64,000 nt of DNA from Pseudomonas frederiksbergensis (GCF_000802155.2 NZ_JQGJ02000008.1:186001-250000), one strand, 5' to 3'. Numbered from the stretch's first letter, positions 1 through 8,709 are shown. The notes: generated by a model not told the origin, from the letters alone. Program-made: numbers and translations.

Positions 1-813
1 ATCCTCCAGGACCTGGTGATGCCAGGCCTCGACGGCCTGAGCCTGGTACGCGAATACCGCAATCACCCGGCCACCCGAGACATCCCGATCATCGTCTTGT
101 CCACCAAGGAAGACCCGCTGATCAAGAGCGCGGCGTTTGGTGCAGGGGCCAACGACTATCTGGTCAAGTTGCCGGACAACATCGAGCTGGTGGCGCGCAT
201 TCGCTATCACTCACGTTCCTACATGATGCTGTTACAGCGCGACGCGGCTTATCGTGCCCTGCGGGTGAGCCAGCAGCAGCTGCTCGACACCAACCTGGTG
301 CTACAACGATTGATGAATTCCGATGGTCTGACCGGGTTGTCCAACCGGCGGCACTTCGATGAATACCTGGAGTTGGAGTGGAGAAGGGCGCTGCGGGATC
401 AATCCCAATTGTCGTTGCTGATGATCGACGTGGATTACTTCAAATCCTACAACGACAATTTCGGCCACCTGGAGGGCGACGAAGCCCTGCGCAAAGTCGC
501 CACGGCCATCCGCGAGGCGTGCAGTCGCCCCTCCGACCTGCCGGCCCGCTATGGCGGCGAGGAGTTCGCCCTGGTATTGCCCGGCACCTCGCCTGGCGGC
601 GCCCGGCTGATGGCGGAGAAACTGCGCCAGAGCGTCGTTGCCCTGAAAATTCCCCATGCCACGCCCGACGGCGGCGAGAACCTGACCATCAGCATCGGCA
701 TCGCGACCTTCACGCCCCAGCAGGGCGGCGACAGCCGGCAACTGATCTCGGCGGCGGACAAAGGGCTGTACCTGGCCAAACACAATGGCCGTAATCGGGT
801 TGGGGTTGAATAA
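1..813 (+). CDS. wspR: WspR-like response regulator diguanylate cyclase (5' end outside window)
   Basis: This is the C-terminal 270 residues of a receiver-GGDEF protein. It would make cyclic di-GMP from two GTP in the cytoplasm when phosphorylated by the Wsp surface-sensing chemosensory system. The reading frame is open from base 1; the first residues include the phospho-acceptor motif LQDLVMPG (Asp at bases 10-12), so about 65 residues are missing. The GGDEF domain follows a short linker helix. Its active site reads GGEEF (bases 553-567), and an RPSD inhibitory I-site lies just upstream. The first ATG inside the frame (19-21) is not the true start. Downstream come prfB and lysS, the usual Pseudomonas order after wspR. 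The call is firm by motif and synteny. Confidence 0.93.
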   Translation: MLQDLVMPGLDGLSLVREYRNHPATRDIPIIVLSTKEDPLIKSAAFGAGANDYLVKLPDNIELVARIRYHSRSYMMLLQRDAAYRALRVSQQQLLDTNLVLQRLMNSDGLTGLSNRRHFDEYLELEWRRALRDQSQLSLLMIDVDYFKSYNDNFGHLEGDEALRKVATAIREACSRPSDLPARYGGEEFALVLPGTSPGGARLMAEKLRQSVVALKIPHATPDGGENLTISIGIATFTPQQGGDSRQLISAADKGLYLAKHNGRNRVGVE

Positions 814-839
814 ACCCGTTGCCTGGCGAGAGTGCTTTT

Positions 840-867
840 GTGGCGAGGGAGCTTGCTCCCTCGCCAC
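840..867. repeat. Single REP-type palindrome after wspR
   Basis: Thirteen-base perfect arms (GTGGCGAGGGAGC / GCTCCCTCGCCAC) are separated by TT. The same arm sequence recurs in the REP pairs at 23886 and 60152. It may also act as a terminator for wspR, but no T-run follows. Confidence 0.85.
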
Positions 868-992
868 CGGGGCAGTGTTTAATCATGCCACTGGGTTTCA
901 TTGCCTCTAAAGCCGCCAGGCGGGCTGCCGCTGGCGCTTGATTACGTTATACTCGCCGGCTTTCAAAAGTTCGCCAACGAGTGCTGCCCGCC

Positions 993-2088
993 ATGGAAAT
1001 CAACCCGATCCTGAACACCATCAAGGACCTGTCCGAGCGCTCCGAAACTATTCGGGGGTATCTTTGACTACGATCAAAAGCATGAGCGCCTGACCGAAGT
1101 CAATCGCGAGCTTGAAGATCCGAATGTCTGGAACAACCCTTCGTACGCCCAGGAACTGGGCCGCGAGCGTTCTGCGCTGGCGCAGATCGTCGAGACCCTG
1201 GATGAATTGTCCAGCGGCCTGGCCGATTGCCGCGACCTGCTGGACATGGCCGTTGAAGAAAACGACGAAGGCGCGGTCGGCGATGTCGTCGCCGAGCTGA
1301 CCCGCCTGGACGAGAACCTCGCCAAGCTGGAATTCCGCCGCATGTTCAGCGGCGAGATGGACATGAACAACGCCTACCTGGACATCCAGGCCGGCTCCGG
1401 TGGCACCGAAGCCCAGGACTGGGCCAACATCCTGCTGCGCATGTACCTGCGCTGGGCCGACAAGCGCGGTTTCGACGCCACCATCATGGAGCTGTCGGCC
1501 GGTGAAGTCGCCGGGATCAAGGGCGCCACCGTGCACATCAAGGGCGAATACGCCTTTGGCTGGCTGCGGACCGAGATCGGCGTGCACCGCCTGGTGCGCA
1601 AGAGCCCGTTCGACTCCGGCAACCGTCGCCACACCTCATTCTCGGCGGTATTCGTCTCGCCGGAAATCGATGACAACATCGAAATCGAGATCAACCCGGC
1701 CGACCTGCGCATCGACACCTACCGCTCCTCCGGTGCCGGTGGCCAGCACGTCAACACCACCGACTCGGCCGTGCGGATCACCCACGTACCGACCAACACC
1801 GTGGTCAGTTGCCAGAACGAACGCTCCCAGCACGCCAACAAAGACACCGCGATGAAGATGCTGCGGGCCCGCTTGTACGAGCAGGAAGTGCAGAAGCGCA
1901 ACGCCGCCTCCCAGGCCCTGGAAGACACCAAGTCCGACATCGGCTGGGGGCACCAGATCCGTTCGTACGTGCTCGATGCCTCGCGGATCAAGGACCTGCG
2001 GACCAGCATCGAACGCAGCGACTGCGACAAAGTGCTCGATGGCGACATCGATGAATACCTGATCGCCAGCCTCAAGCAAGGGCTGTAA
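993..2088 (+). CDS. prfB: Peptide chain release factor 2, programmed +1 frameshift
   Basis: Release factor 2 reads UGA and UAA stop codons and triggers peptidyl-tRNA hydrolysis on the ribosome. The gene is in two frames: ATG at 993 runs 24 codons to an in-frame TGA at 1065-1067, and the ribosome shifts +1 at CTT-TGA-C so that the second part (1066-2088) is read. The shift site has the expected internal Shine-Dalgarno-like GGGGG just upstream (1054-1058). The full product is 364 residues. The stop-codon recognition motif SPF falls at residues 204-206 and the catalytic GGQ at 249-251, as in the family. A -10-like TATACT lies at 948-953. Annotating only the long second frame would lose the N-terminus. 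Confidence 0.97.
1053..1068 (+). promoter_or_regulatory. Programmed +1 frameshift site of prfB
   Basis: The sequence CGGGGGTATCTTTGAC combines a G-run that can pair with the 3' end of 16S rRNA, the slippery CTT codon and the UGA-C stop context. Low RF2 would slow termination and favour the shift, which gives autoregulation, as established for this gene in E. coli. Confidence 0.95.
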
Positions 2089-2104
2089 CGCGACACCCAC
2101 GCGG

Positions 2105-2141
2105 CGGGCAGGCACGCTTCCATGGGAGCGAGGCCTGCCCG
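2105..2141. terminator. Stem-loop between prfB and lysS
   Basis: Nine-base perfect arms (CGGGCAGGC / GCCTGCCCG) enclose a 19-base loop. No T-run follows, so this could be a weak terminator, a processing site or a degenerate REP element. Confidence 0.5.
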
Positions 2142-2195
2142 CAAACTCCGGCCCGGGGCCGGGGGCAACGAACCTGTGATGGAAACCTTAAAGAC

Positions 2196-3698
2196 ATGAG
2201 CGACCTAGAACTCGACCCGCAAGCCCTGCAACAGGAAGAAAACTCCCTGATCGCCCTGCGCAAGGAAAAGCTTGCTGCCGAGCGCGCCAAGGGCCAGGCC
2301 TTCCCCAACGACTTCCGTCGCGATTCGTACTGCGACGCCTTGCAGAAGAAGTACGCGGACAAGACCAAGGAAGAGCTGGCCGAGGCGGCGATTCCGGTCA
2401 AGGTTGCCGGTCGCATCATGCTCGATCGTGGTTCGTTCATGGTGATCCAGGACATGACCGGTCGCATCCAGGTCTACGTCAACCGCAAGACCCTGCCGGA
2501 AGAAACCCTGGCCGCCGTCAAGACCTGGGACCTGGGCGACATCATCGCCGCCGAAGGCACCCTGGCCCGCTCCGGCAAGGGCGACCTGTACGTCGAAATG
2601 ACCAACGTGCGCCTGCTGACCAAGTCCCTGCGCCCGCTGCCGGACAAGCACCACGGCCTGACCGACACCGAGCAGCGCTACCGCCAGCGCTACGTCGACC
2701 TGATCGTCAACGAAGACGTGCGCCAGACCTTCCGCGTGCGCTCGCAGGTCATTGCCCACATCCGCAGCTTCCTGATGAAGCGTGACTTCCTGGAAGTCGA
2801 GACGCCGATGCTGCAGACCATCCCTGGCGGTGCGGCGGCCAAGCCGTTCGAAACCCACCACAACGCCCTGGACATGGAAATGTTCCTGCGCATCGCGCCG
2901 GAGCTGTACCTCAAGCGCTTGGTCGTGGGTGGCTTCGAAAAAGTCTTCGAGATCAACCGCAACTTCCGTAACGAAGGCGTTTCGACCCGGCACAACCCCG
3001 AGTTCACCATGCTCGAGTTCTACCAGGCCTATGCCGACTACGAAGACAACATGGACCTGACCGAAGAGCTCTTCCGCGAGCTGGCGCAGCTTGTTCTCGG
3101 GACGACCGACGTGCCCTACGGCGACAAGGTGTTCCACTTCGGCGAGCCGTTCGTGCGCCTGTCGGTGTTCGACTCGATCCTCAAGTACAACCCTGAACTG
3201 ACTGCCGATGACCTGAACGACATCGACAAGGCCCGCGCCATCGCCAAGAAGGCCGGCGCCAAGGTGCTGGGCTTCGAGGGCCTGGGCAAGTTGCAAGTGA
3301 TGATTTTCGAGGAACTGGTCGAGCACAAGCTGGAGCAGCCGCACTTCATCACCCAGTACCCGTTCGAAGTGTCGCCGCTGGCCCGTCGCAACGACGAAAA
3401 CCCAAGCGTGACCGATCGCTTCGAGCTGTTCATCGGTGGTCGTGAAATCGCCAACGCCTATTCCGAGCTCAATGACGCGGAAGACCAGGCCGAGCGCTTC
3501 ATGGCCCAAGTGGCCGACAAGGACGCAGGCGACGATGAAGCCATGCACTACGACGCCGATTTCGTGCGCGCCCTCGAGTACGGCATGCCGCCCACAGCCG
3601 GCGAAGGCATCGGCATCGATCGCCTGGTGATGTTGTTGACCAACTCACCGTCGATCCGCGATGTCATCCTTTTCCCGCACATGCGGCCCCAAGCGTAA
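2196..3698 (+). CDS. lysS: Lysyl-tRNA synthetase, class II
   Basis: The enzyme charges tRNA-Lys with lysine using ATP, in the cytoplasm. The 500-residue length is normal for the bacterial class II enzyme. An N-terminal OB-fold anticodon-binding domain covers roughly residues 60-150. The catalytic core follows, with motif 2 (FRNEG at 257-261, followed by STRHNPEF) and motif 3 (GEGIGIDRL at 469-477). It follows prfB by 107 bases and ends at a good Rho-independent terminator. The ATG at 2196 has only a weak ribosome-binding site, but the encoded N-terminus, a charged helix before the OB fold, looks complete. There is no sign of truncation. Confidence 0.97.
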   Translation: MSDLELDPQALQQEENSLIALRKEKLAAERAKGQAFPNDFRRDSYCDALQKKYADKTKEELAEAAIPVKVAGRIMLDRGSFMVIQDMTGRIQVYVNRKTLPEETLAAVKTWDLGDIIAAEGTLARSGKGDLYVEMTNVRLLTKSLRPLPDKHHGLTDTEQRYRQRYVDLIVNEDVRQTFRVRSQVIAHIRSFLMKRDFLEVETPMLQTIPGGAAAKPFETHHNALDMEMFLRIAPELYLKRLVVGGFEKVFEINRNFRNEGVSTRHNPEFTMLEFYQAYADYEDNMDLTEELFRELAQLVLGTTDVPYGDKVFHFGEPFVRLSVFDSILKYNPELTADDLNDIDKARAIAKKAGAKVLGFEGLGKLQVMIFEELVEHKLEQPHFITQYPFEVSPLARRNDENPSVTDRFELFIGGREIANAYSELNDAEDQAERFMAQVADKDAGDDEAMHYDADFVRALEYGMPPTAGEGIGIDRLVMLLTNSPSIRDVILFPHMRPQA

Positions 3699-3708
3699 AT
3701 GCTTCAAT

Positions 3709-3740
3709 TAAAAAGCCGCCTCGATGGGCGGCTTTTTATT
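3709..3740 (+). terminator. Rho-independent terminator of lysS
   Basis: A-rich tract, then arms AAAAAGCCGCC and GGCGGCTTTTT around a short loop, starting 11 bases after the lysS stop. The symmetric A and T flanks would let it work in both directions. Confidence 0.9.
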
Positions 3741-3799
3741 GCCTGTCTGGTACAAACGTATCAATTGGTTACTTCTGAAATAGCGAGGAAAGACCTGTC

Positions 3800-4516
3800 G
3801 TGAATCGTGCAATGGCTCCAGAAGGTGCAGCAGGCGTCGCCACTGCTGTCGCTGAAAGTGTTCAGTACCAAGGCCGCAAGGCCAGCCGACAGGGCAGTGA
3901 ACAGCGCCGCCAGGACATTCTCGACGCGGCCATGCGCATTGTCGTGCGCGATGGCGTGCGGGCCGTGCGACACCGCGCGGTAGCCGCCGAAGCGGGCGTG
4001 CCGCTGTCTGCCACCACTTACTACTTCAAGGATATCGATGACCTGCTCACCGATACTTTCGCCCAGTACGTGGAGCGCAGCGCGGCGTTCATGGCCAAGC
4101 TGTGGACCAACAACGAAGGGCTGCTACGCGAGATGGTCGCCTATGGGGACGGCAGCGCCGAGTCACGCTCGCAACTGGCCGACGACATTGCGCGGATGAC
4201 AGCCGACTACGTTCAGCATCAATTGCACAGTCGTCGCGACTACTTGATGGCCGAACAGGCTTTCCGCCAGGAAGCGCTGCTCAACCCGCGCCTGGCGGAG
4301 TTGGTACGCTCCCACCAGCAAATCCTGTTGCACGGCACGTGTCAGTTTTTCCAGGTCCTGGGCTCGCGCGAGCCGCAACAGGATGCCAAAGTGTTGACGG
4401 CGATTATCGGACGGATGGAATATCAGGGCTTGCTCAATGGCGCCGAGCCGGTAGCCGAAGAGGACATGCTCGGCATCCTGACCCGTTATATGCACTTGGT
4501 ACTGGCGTCGGTGTAA
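3800..4516 (+). CDS. TetR-family transcriptional regulator
   Basis: A 238-residue regulator with a TetR helix-turn-helix at about residues 35-80 (RRQDILDAAMRIV, then TTYYFKDIDDLL) and a helical ligand-binding C-terminal part. The N-terminal 30 residues before the DNA-binding domain are low in complexity and rich in Ala, Gly and Val. I chose GTG at 3800 because GAGGAAAG lies about eight bases upstream; the ATG at 3812 is a possible alternative. Ligand and targets are unknown. It lies downstream of lysS as in other Pseudomonas genomes, and the lipoprotein gene after it is a possible target, though nothing in the sequence proves this. Confidence 0.88.
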   Translation: MNRAMAPEGAAGVATAVAESVQYQGRKASRQGSEQRRQDILDAAMRIVVRDGVRAVRHRAVAAEAGVPLSATTYYFKDIDDLLTDTFAQYVERSAAFMAKLWTNNEGLLREMVAYGDGSAESRSQLADDIARMTADYVQHQLHSRRDYLMAEQAFRQEALLNPRLAELVRSHQQILLHGTCQFFQVLGSREPQQDAKVLTAIIGRMEYQGLLNGAEPVAEEDMLGILTRYMHLVLASV

Positions 4517-4530
4517 CCCTTTTCGGGTTA
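4514..4530 (+). terminator. Small inverted repeat over the TetR stop codon
   Basis: Six-base arms TAACCC / GGGTTA include the stop codon of the TetR gene. The stem is short and no T-run follows, so it is at most a weak terminator. Confidence 0.3.
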
Positions 4531-4538
4531 GAACAGTC

Positions 4539-4572
4539 CCTTTGGCGGGGGGATAGATCCCCTCGCCAAAGG
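4539..4572. repeat. Palindrome between the TetR and lipoprotein genes
   Basis: Arms CCTTTGGCG / CGCCAAAGG with an inner GGGGGATAGATCCCC. The inner part resembles the GGGGATAAATCCCC core of the REP pairs at 14359 and 40209, so this is probably a diverged REP hairpin. It may also end transcription. Confidence 0.6.
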
Positions 4573-4600
4573 ACAAGGCGCCTGCCATAGGGAGTTTCAA

Positions 4601-5155
4601 ATGAAAGCCTGGCCCGCCATTGTACTGGCCGTGTCGTTGCTGCTGCTCAGTGGTTGCCTGGTGTCCTTCAAGGCGCCATTGCCTGAAAGTGAAGCCGCGC
4701 CCAAGGGCCTGCTTGGCCAATGGACCAGCACCAATGCCTGGGGTGAACCGTTGAACCTGGAGCTGTCGGAAGTCGGCAAGCACCGCTACCAGGCCGTCAG
4801 CTACTTCAGGGCCAAGCCCCAGGAACGCGAAGCCATCCCTGTGACGGTGTCCCGGCACGGCAGCCGTTGGTACCTGTCGGCGAAGGTGCCGGCCCGGTTC
4901 GGCGGACATTTCGTCATCGCCGGTTTCGAACTGACCGACAAGCAGGAACTGGTGGTCTACAACCTGGACATGGAACAGATCAACCAGGCCATCGGCCAGA
5001 AGCTGCTCAGTGGCCAGCCGAACCCGAGCGAAGAGGGCGACGGCGTGTTGGTGGACAGCGACATGCGCAAGGTTTTCAGCTACCTCGACGACCCGGCCAA
5101 TTCCGATGTGTTCTCGGAGGCCGTGCGCTACCAGCGATTGGCCAAATCCCAATAA
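4601..5155 (+). CDS. Predicted lipoprotein of unknown function
   Basis: A 184-residue protein with a clear lipoprotein signal: a hydrophobic stretch from residue 6, then lipobox LSGC with Cys19. The rest looks like a small soluble beta-rich domain (WTSTNAWGEPLNLELSEVG...), with no catalytic motif that I recognise. A ribosome-binding site (GGGAG) precedes ATG 4601. The next gene, a putative peptidase, starts 37 bases after its stop on the same strand, so the two may be co-transcribed. The residue after Cys is Leu rather than Asp, which favours sorting to the outer membrane. Confidence 0.82.
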   Translation: MKAWPAIVLAVSLLLLSGCLVSFKAPLPESEAAPKGLLGQWTSTNAWGEPLNLELSEVGKHRYQAVSYFRAKPQEREAIPVTVSRHGSRWYLSAKVPARFGGHFVIAGFELTDKQELVVYNLDMEQINQAIGQKLLSGQPNPSEEGDGVLVDSDMRKVFSYLDDPANSDVFSEAVRYQRLAKSQ

Positions 5156-5192
5156 ACTGCATCAAGCGGACGTTTTTTCACAGGAGTTCCGG

Positions 5193-6470
5193 GTGGACGA
5201 TTACCAGCAGACGATACGCACCTTGTCCGATCGCATTGTGCTGGCGCAGACGCCGATTCGCATTCTCGACGCGGTGAAGTGGGATGAGAACATCCGTAAG
5301 GGTTTTCTCAAGGCCAAGGGCAAGGAAATGCCGGCGGTCGACCGCGATTATTACCTCAACCGACCGCTGTCGTTCGACTCCAGCAAGGTAAAGCTTGAAT
5401 TCCAGAACATCGAGCGCGACATCACCCGCCAACTGGGGCAATTCAACCCGGTTGGCCAGATCATGCGCCGCATGTGCAAGGAATACCGCATGGTGGTGCG
5501 CATGCTCGAAGCGCGTGGCACCGAGGATTTCGGGCTGATCTCCCAAGAGCTGTATGGCGCCGCATCCGACGCCTTCCACGCCGGCGACCCGACCCTGGCC
5601 GACCTGGGCCTGATGCTGTCCGATTACCTGAACAATATCGATGGCCGCGGGGACCTCAAGGACGAGCCCAAGGTCCTCAGCGCCAAGGAAGCTGTCAGCC
5701 TGCTGCAACACCGCCTCAACCGGGTGTTCGGCGAGGCCGAGGAAACCATCCGGGTGTTCGAGTCCGACGGCATCGTGGCCGACGCGGCGGCGGGCGCCGA
5801 CTACATCAAGATCCGTACCGACGCGATGTTCAACGAGCGCGACGTGCGGGCGCTGGAGGTCCACGAAGGGCTGGTGCACGTCGGCACCACGCTCAACGGC
5901 CTGAACCAGCCGATCTGCACTTTCCTGTCCAAGGGCCCGCCCTCCTCGACGGTGACCCAGGAAGGCCTGGCGATCCTCATGGAAATCATCACCTTTGCCT
6001 CCTACCCGAGTCGCCTGCGCAAGCTCACCAACCGAACCCGGGCGATTCATATGGTGGAAGAGGGCGCCGATTTCCTCCAGGTCTACGATTTCTTCCGTGA
6101 GCAGGGCTTTGAAATGGCCGAAAGCTACGGCAACGCCAGCCGGGTTTTCCGTGGCTCGGTGCCCACCGGGCTGCCATTCACCAAAGACTTGTCCTATCTC
6201 AAGGGCTTCATCATGGTTTACAACTACATTCAGCTGGCCGTGCGCAAGGGCAAGCTGGAACAGGTGCCGCTGTTGTTCTGCGGCAAGACCACCCTGGAGG
6301 ACATGCGCACATTGCGCCAGTTGGTGGATGAAGGCCTGGTCGTGCCACCCAAATACCTGCCCGAGCAATTTCGCGACATGAACGCGTTGTCGGCCTGGAT
6401 GTGTTTCTCCAACTTCCTGAACCACCTGAGCCTGGATCGGATCGAAGCGGATTATTCGAATATTCTTTGA
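5193..6470 (+). CDS. QEGLA-motif family protein (DUF1704), putative metallopeptidase
   Basis: A 425-residue protein of the family usually annotated as flavohemoglobin expression-modulating QEGLA-motif protein. QEGLA itself is at residues 256-260. Just before it, residues 224-229 read HEGLVH, an HExxxH pattern, as expected for a zinc peptidase. As I recall, the eukaryotic members of this family (MATCAP/TMCP) are tubulin carboxypeptidases using the same motif. The bacterial substrate is unknown. The start is set at GTG 5193, where CAGGAG lies seven bases upstream; the frame is open further upstream (to about 5010) but there it overlaps the preceding gene. No signal peptide is visible, so a cytoplasmic location is likely. 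Confidence 0.85.
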   Translation: MDDYQQTIRTLSDRIVLAQTPIRILDAVKWDENIRKGFLKAKGKEMPAVDRDYYLNRPLSFDSSKVKLEFQNIERDITRQLGQFNPVGQIMRRMCKEYRMVVRMLEARGTEDFGLISQELYGAASDAFHAGDPTLADLGLMLSDYLNNIDGRGDLKDEPKVLSAKEAVSLLQHRLNRVFGEAEETIRVFESDGIVADAAAGADYIKIRTDAMFNERDVRALEVHEGLVHVGTTLNGLNQPICTFLSKGPPSSTVTQEGLAILMEIITFASYPSRLRKLTNRTRAIHMVEEGADFLQVYDFFREQGFEMAESYGNASRVFRGSVPTGLPFTKDLSYLKGFIMVYNYIQLAVRKGKLEQVPLLFCGKTTLEDMRTLRQLVDEGLVVPPKYLPEQFRDMNALSAWMCFSNFLNHLSLDRIEADYSNIL

Positions 6471-6483
6471 CGACGCCACCCAT

Positions 6484-6520
6484 CCCCTGTGGAGCGAGCA
6501 AGCTGGCTCCACAATGGGGT
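6484..6520. repeat. REP-like hairpin after the QEGLA gene
   Basis: Arms TGTGGAGC / GCTCCACA lie inside an outer CCCC/GGGG pairing, with a loop containing GAGCAAGCTG. It matches the GTGGGAGC type of REP palindrome found elsewhere in the window. Confidence 0.6.
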
Positions 6521-6556
6521 GTGTATAACCTCTGGTTTTCTACGAGGCTTCATCGG

Positions 6557-7462
6557 ATGCGAACCCTCGGCATCATCTGCCTGCTGCTGGCCCTGACCGG
6601 CTGCAGCTCCGTGCTGTTCTACCCCGAACGCGGCCTGCCCTTTACGCCGGAGCGTGCCAGGCTCGAATACCGCGACGTCACCCTGACCACCGCTGACGGC
6701 TTGAAACTGCGGGGCTGGTGGCTGCCGGTGAAGCCGGGCGTGGAGGTCAAAGGCACGGTGCTGCATCTGCACGGCAACGGCGGCAACCTGGCCTGGCACC
6801 TCGGCGGGAGCTGGTGGTTGCCGGAGCAGGGCTATCAAGTCTTGATGGTCGATTATCGCGGCTATGGCGTTTCCGAAGGCGAGCCGAGCCTGCCGGCGAT
6901 TTACCAGGACATCGACGCCGCGTTCAACTGGCTCGACCAGGCGCCCGAAGTCCGGGGCAAGCCGTTGGTGCTGCTCGGTCAGAGCCTGGGTGGCGCGCTG
7001 GCGGTGCATTACCTGGTCGATCACCCGCAGCGCCAACGGCAGCTCAAGGCACTGGTGCTCGACGGCGTGCCCGCCAGTTATCGCGATGTAGGGCGTTTTG
7101 CCTTGGGCACGTCATGGCTGACCTGGGCGTTCCAGGTACCGCTGTCGTGGCTGGTGCCGGACGGCGACAGCGCCATCGGCTCGATCGCACAATTGACTGG
7201 CGTGCCGAAACTGATCTACCACAGCCTCGACGACCCGATCGTGCCCCTTTCCAATGGCATCCGCTTGTATCAAGCTGCGCCGCCGCCCCGCGTGTTGCAA
7301 CTGACCCGCGGCGGGCACGTGCAGACCTTCGCCGACCCGACCTGGCGAACCGTGATGCTGCGCTACCTCGACGACCCCCTGCACTTCGACGGCCTTCGCC
7401 GCCTGGGCGAGGTGCCGAATTATCCACAATCATCCGCTGAATCTTCAGAGAACCCGCAATGA
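6557..7462 (+). CDS. Alpha/beta hydrolase lipoprotein
   Basis: A 301-residue serine hydrolase carrying a lipoprotein signal (lipobox LTGC, Cys16). Hydrolase landmarks appear in order: HGNGG at 72-76 for the oxyanion region, the nucleophile elbow GQSLG at 141-145 (Ser143), an Asp near residue 229 in SLDDPIVPL, and His254 in GGHVQ. This layout resembles the YfhR/Bem46-like hydrolases. The substrate is unknown; an esterase or thioesterase acting at the cell envelope is a reasonable guess. I start at ATG 6557 because only this start exposes the signal sequence; the longer open frame from 6401 runs over the previous gene. It overlaps the next gene by four bases (ATGA). Confidence 0.85.
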   Translation: MRTLGIICLLLALTGCSSVLFYPERGLPFTPERARLEYRDVTLTTADGLKLRGWWLPVKPGVEVKGTVLHLHGNGGNLAWHLGGSWWLPEQGYQVLMVDYRGYGVSEGEPSLPAIYQDIDAAFNWLDQAPEVRGKPLVLLGQSLGGALAVHYLVDHPQRQRQLKALVLDGVPASYRDVGRFALGTSWLTWAFQVPLSWLVPDGDSAIGSIAQLTGVPKLIYHSLDDPIVPLSNGIRLYQAAPPPRVLQLTRGGHVQTFADPTWRTVMLRYLDDPLHFDGLRRLGEVPNYPQSSAESSENPQ

Positions 7463-7788
7463 GCGAAGAACGTAACGCCATCCCCCTGATCATCACTGGT
7501 ATCTGCAGTATCCTCGGCACTGTCGCGGTGCTCTGGTACTACGGCTACCTGCATTTCGCCAAGCCCGAGGATGCGTTGCTGCTCAACGAATTCACCATGC
7601 TCAAGACCGTGCCGGGCGAGGACTACAAAGTCGCCCTGGAACCGGCGCCGCAGGTCGCGCAATGCATCGATGGCGTGCTGGTGCTGTTCGACACCGAGCA
7701 GAAAGGCCTGACCGGCGTGCTGATCAACGAGAAGAAGCGTGCAGTGCGGTGCATGGGGCAGGAGACACCGCAGCAGCTTCAGCCATAA
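7459..7788 (+). CDS. Small single-span membrane protein, unknown function
   Basis: A 109-residue protein with one hydrophobic segment at about residues 8-28 (IPLIITGICSILGTVAVLWY) and a soluble tail of about 80 residues with two Cys (in VAQCIDGV and AVRCMGQ). These could form a disulfide if the tail is periplasmic. Its ATG overlaps the stop of the lipoprotein hydrolase gene, so the two are probably translationally coupled and may work together. I do not recognise the family. Confidence 0.78.
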   Translation: MSEERNAIPLIITGICSILGTVAVLWYYGYLHFAKPEDALLLNEFTMLKTVPGEDYKVALEPAPQVAQCIDGVLVLFDTEQKGLTGVLINEKKRAVRCMGQETPQQLQP

Positions 7789-7803
7789 TCAATCCATTCC
7801 ATC

Positions 7804-7829
7804 GTGGGCGCGAGCAGCCTCGCCCCCAC
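7804..7829. repeat. REP-like palindrome
   Basis: Imperfect arms GTGGGCGCGAG / CTCGCCCCCAC around CAGC, just before the shared terminator. Confidence 0.6.
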
Positions 7830-7862
7830 AAGGAATGTGTATAGCCAGATATATTCGGCCAC

Positions 7863-7900
7863 GAAAAAGCCCCGCCTGATTGAAGCCAGGCGGGGCTTTT
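7863..7900. terminator. Bidirectional terminator between convergent genes
   Basis: Arms AAAAAGCCCCGCCTG / CAGGCGGGGCTTTT enclose a short loop. A-rich and T-rich flanks on opposite sides suit termination of both the plus-strand membrane protein gene and the minus-strand OmpA-family gene. Confidence 0.92.
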
Positions 7901-7917
7901 GCATTGCACTCAGCCGA

Positions 7918-8709
7918 TCAATTGGCGCTCATGGTCGAGCGCGGGGCGACGGGCTGGTTGTCGTTGGAGATGGTGACTTCCACGCGACGGTTCATGGCGC
8001 GGCCCGAGACGCTGGTGTTGTCGGCGACCGGGAATTCCTTGCCGTAACCCTGGGTCACGATGCGGGCCGGATCGACGCCCATTTTCACCAGGGCGGTGCG
8101 CACGGAGCTGGCGCGGCGCTCGGACAGCGACTGATTGTAGGAATCCGAACCGGTGCTGTCGGTATAGCCTTCGATGATCACCTTGCGGTCAGGGTTTTCC
8201 TGGAGGAACTGCGCAAGCTTGCTCACGTTGGTCATGCCACTGGCACGCAGGTCGGACTTGTTGGTGGCAAACAGCACGTCGCCGAAAGTCACCAGCGTAC
8301 CGCGCTCGGTCTGCTTGGCGTTGAGGCTGTCCTGCAACTGCTTGATCTGAGCGTTGCGCGCTTCTAGCAGGGCACGGGCGCGTTCGTCACCGGCGTTTTT
8401 CAGCTCGGCTTCGGCGTTGCGCAGGGCAATGGTCTGCTTGGCCACTTCTACGCGCTGGTTGGTCAGGTAAGCCAGTTGGTCAACCTTGGCTTCGTCCTCG
8501 TTATCCAGGTAGGCCTTGTCGGCCTTGGCCAGGAAATCGGCGGCGTCCTTGGTTTCCAGGGCCGCGACCTTGGTGGCGGCTGGATCGGCCTGCAAACCGT
8601 TGTAGTTGGTGCGGGCCTGTTCCAGGTTGGCGTTCGGATCATGGGAGCAAGCGGCCAGGGCTACGCAGGCGGCAAGCAGGGCGGGCATCATGAAATGTTT
8701 GTGCGTCAT
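7918..8709 (-). CDS. OmpA-family lipoprotein with N-terminal DUF4398-like region
   Basis: A 263-residue outer-membrane lipoprotein (lipobox LAAC, Cys21). Residues about 25-135 are helical with heptad-like Ala/Leu/Glu content, including YNGLQADPAATKVAALETKDAAD, as in DUF4398. Residues about 141-250 form an OmpA/MotB peptidoglycan-binding domain with the typical GYTDSTGSDSYNQSLSERRA segment and a final NRRVEV. It probably ties the outer membrane to peptidoglycan. The gene upstream on the same strand (8759-9172) encodes a shorter DUF4398 lipoprotein without the OmpA domain, 49 bases away, so the pair likely forms an operon that arose by duplication of the helical part. Confidence 0.9.
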   Translation of the reverse strand: MTHKHFMMPALLAACVALAACSHDPNANLEQARTNYNGLQADPAATKVAALETKDAADFLAKADKAYLDNEDEAKVDQLAYLTNQRVEVAKQTIALRNAEAELKNAGDERARALLEARNAQIKQLQDSLNAKQTERGTLVTFGDVLFATNKSDLRASGMTNVSKLAQFLQENPDRKVIIEGYTDSTGSDSYNQSLSERRASSVRTALVKMGVDPARIVTQGYGKEFPVADNTSVSGRAMNRRVEVTISNDNQPVAPRSTMSAN

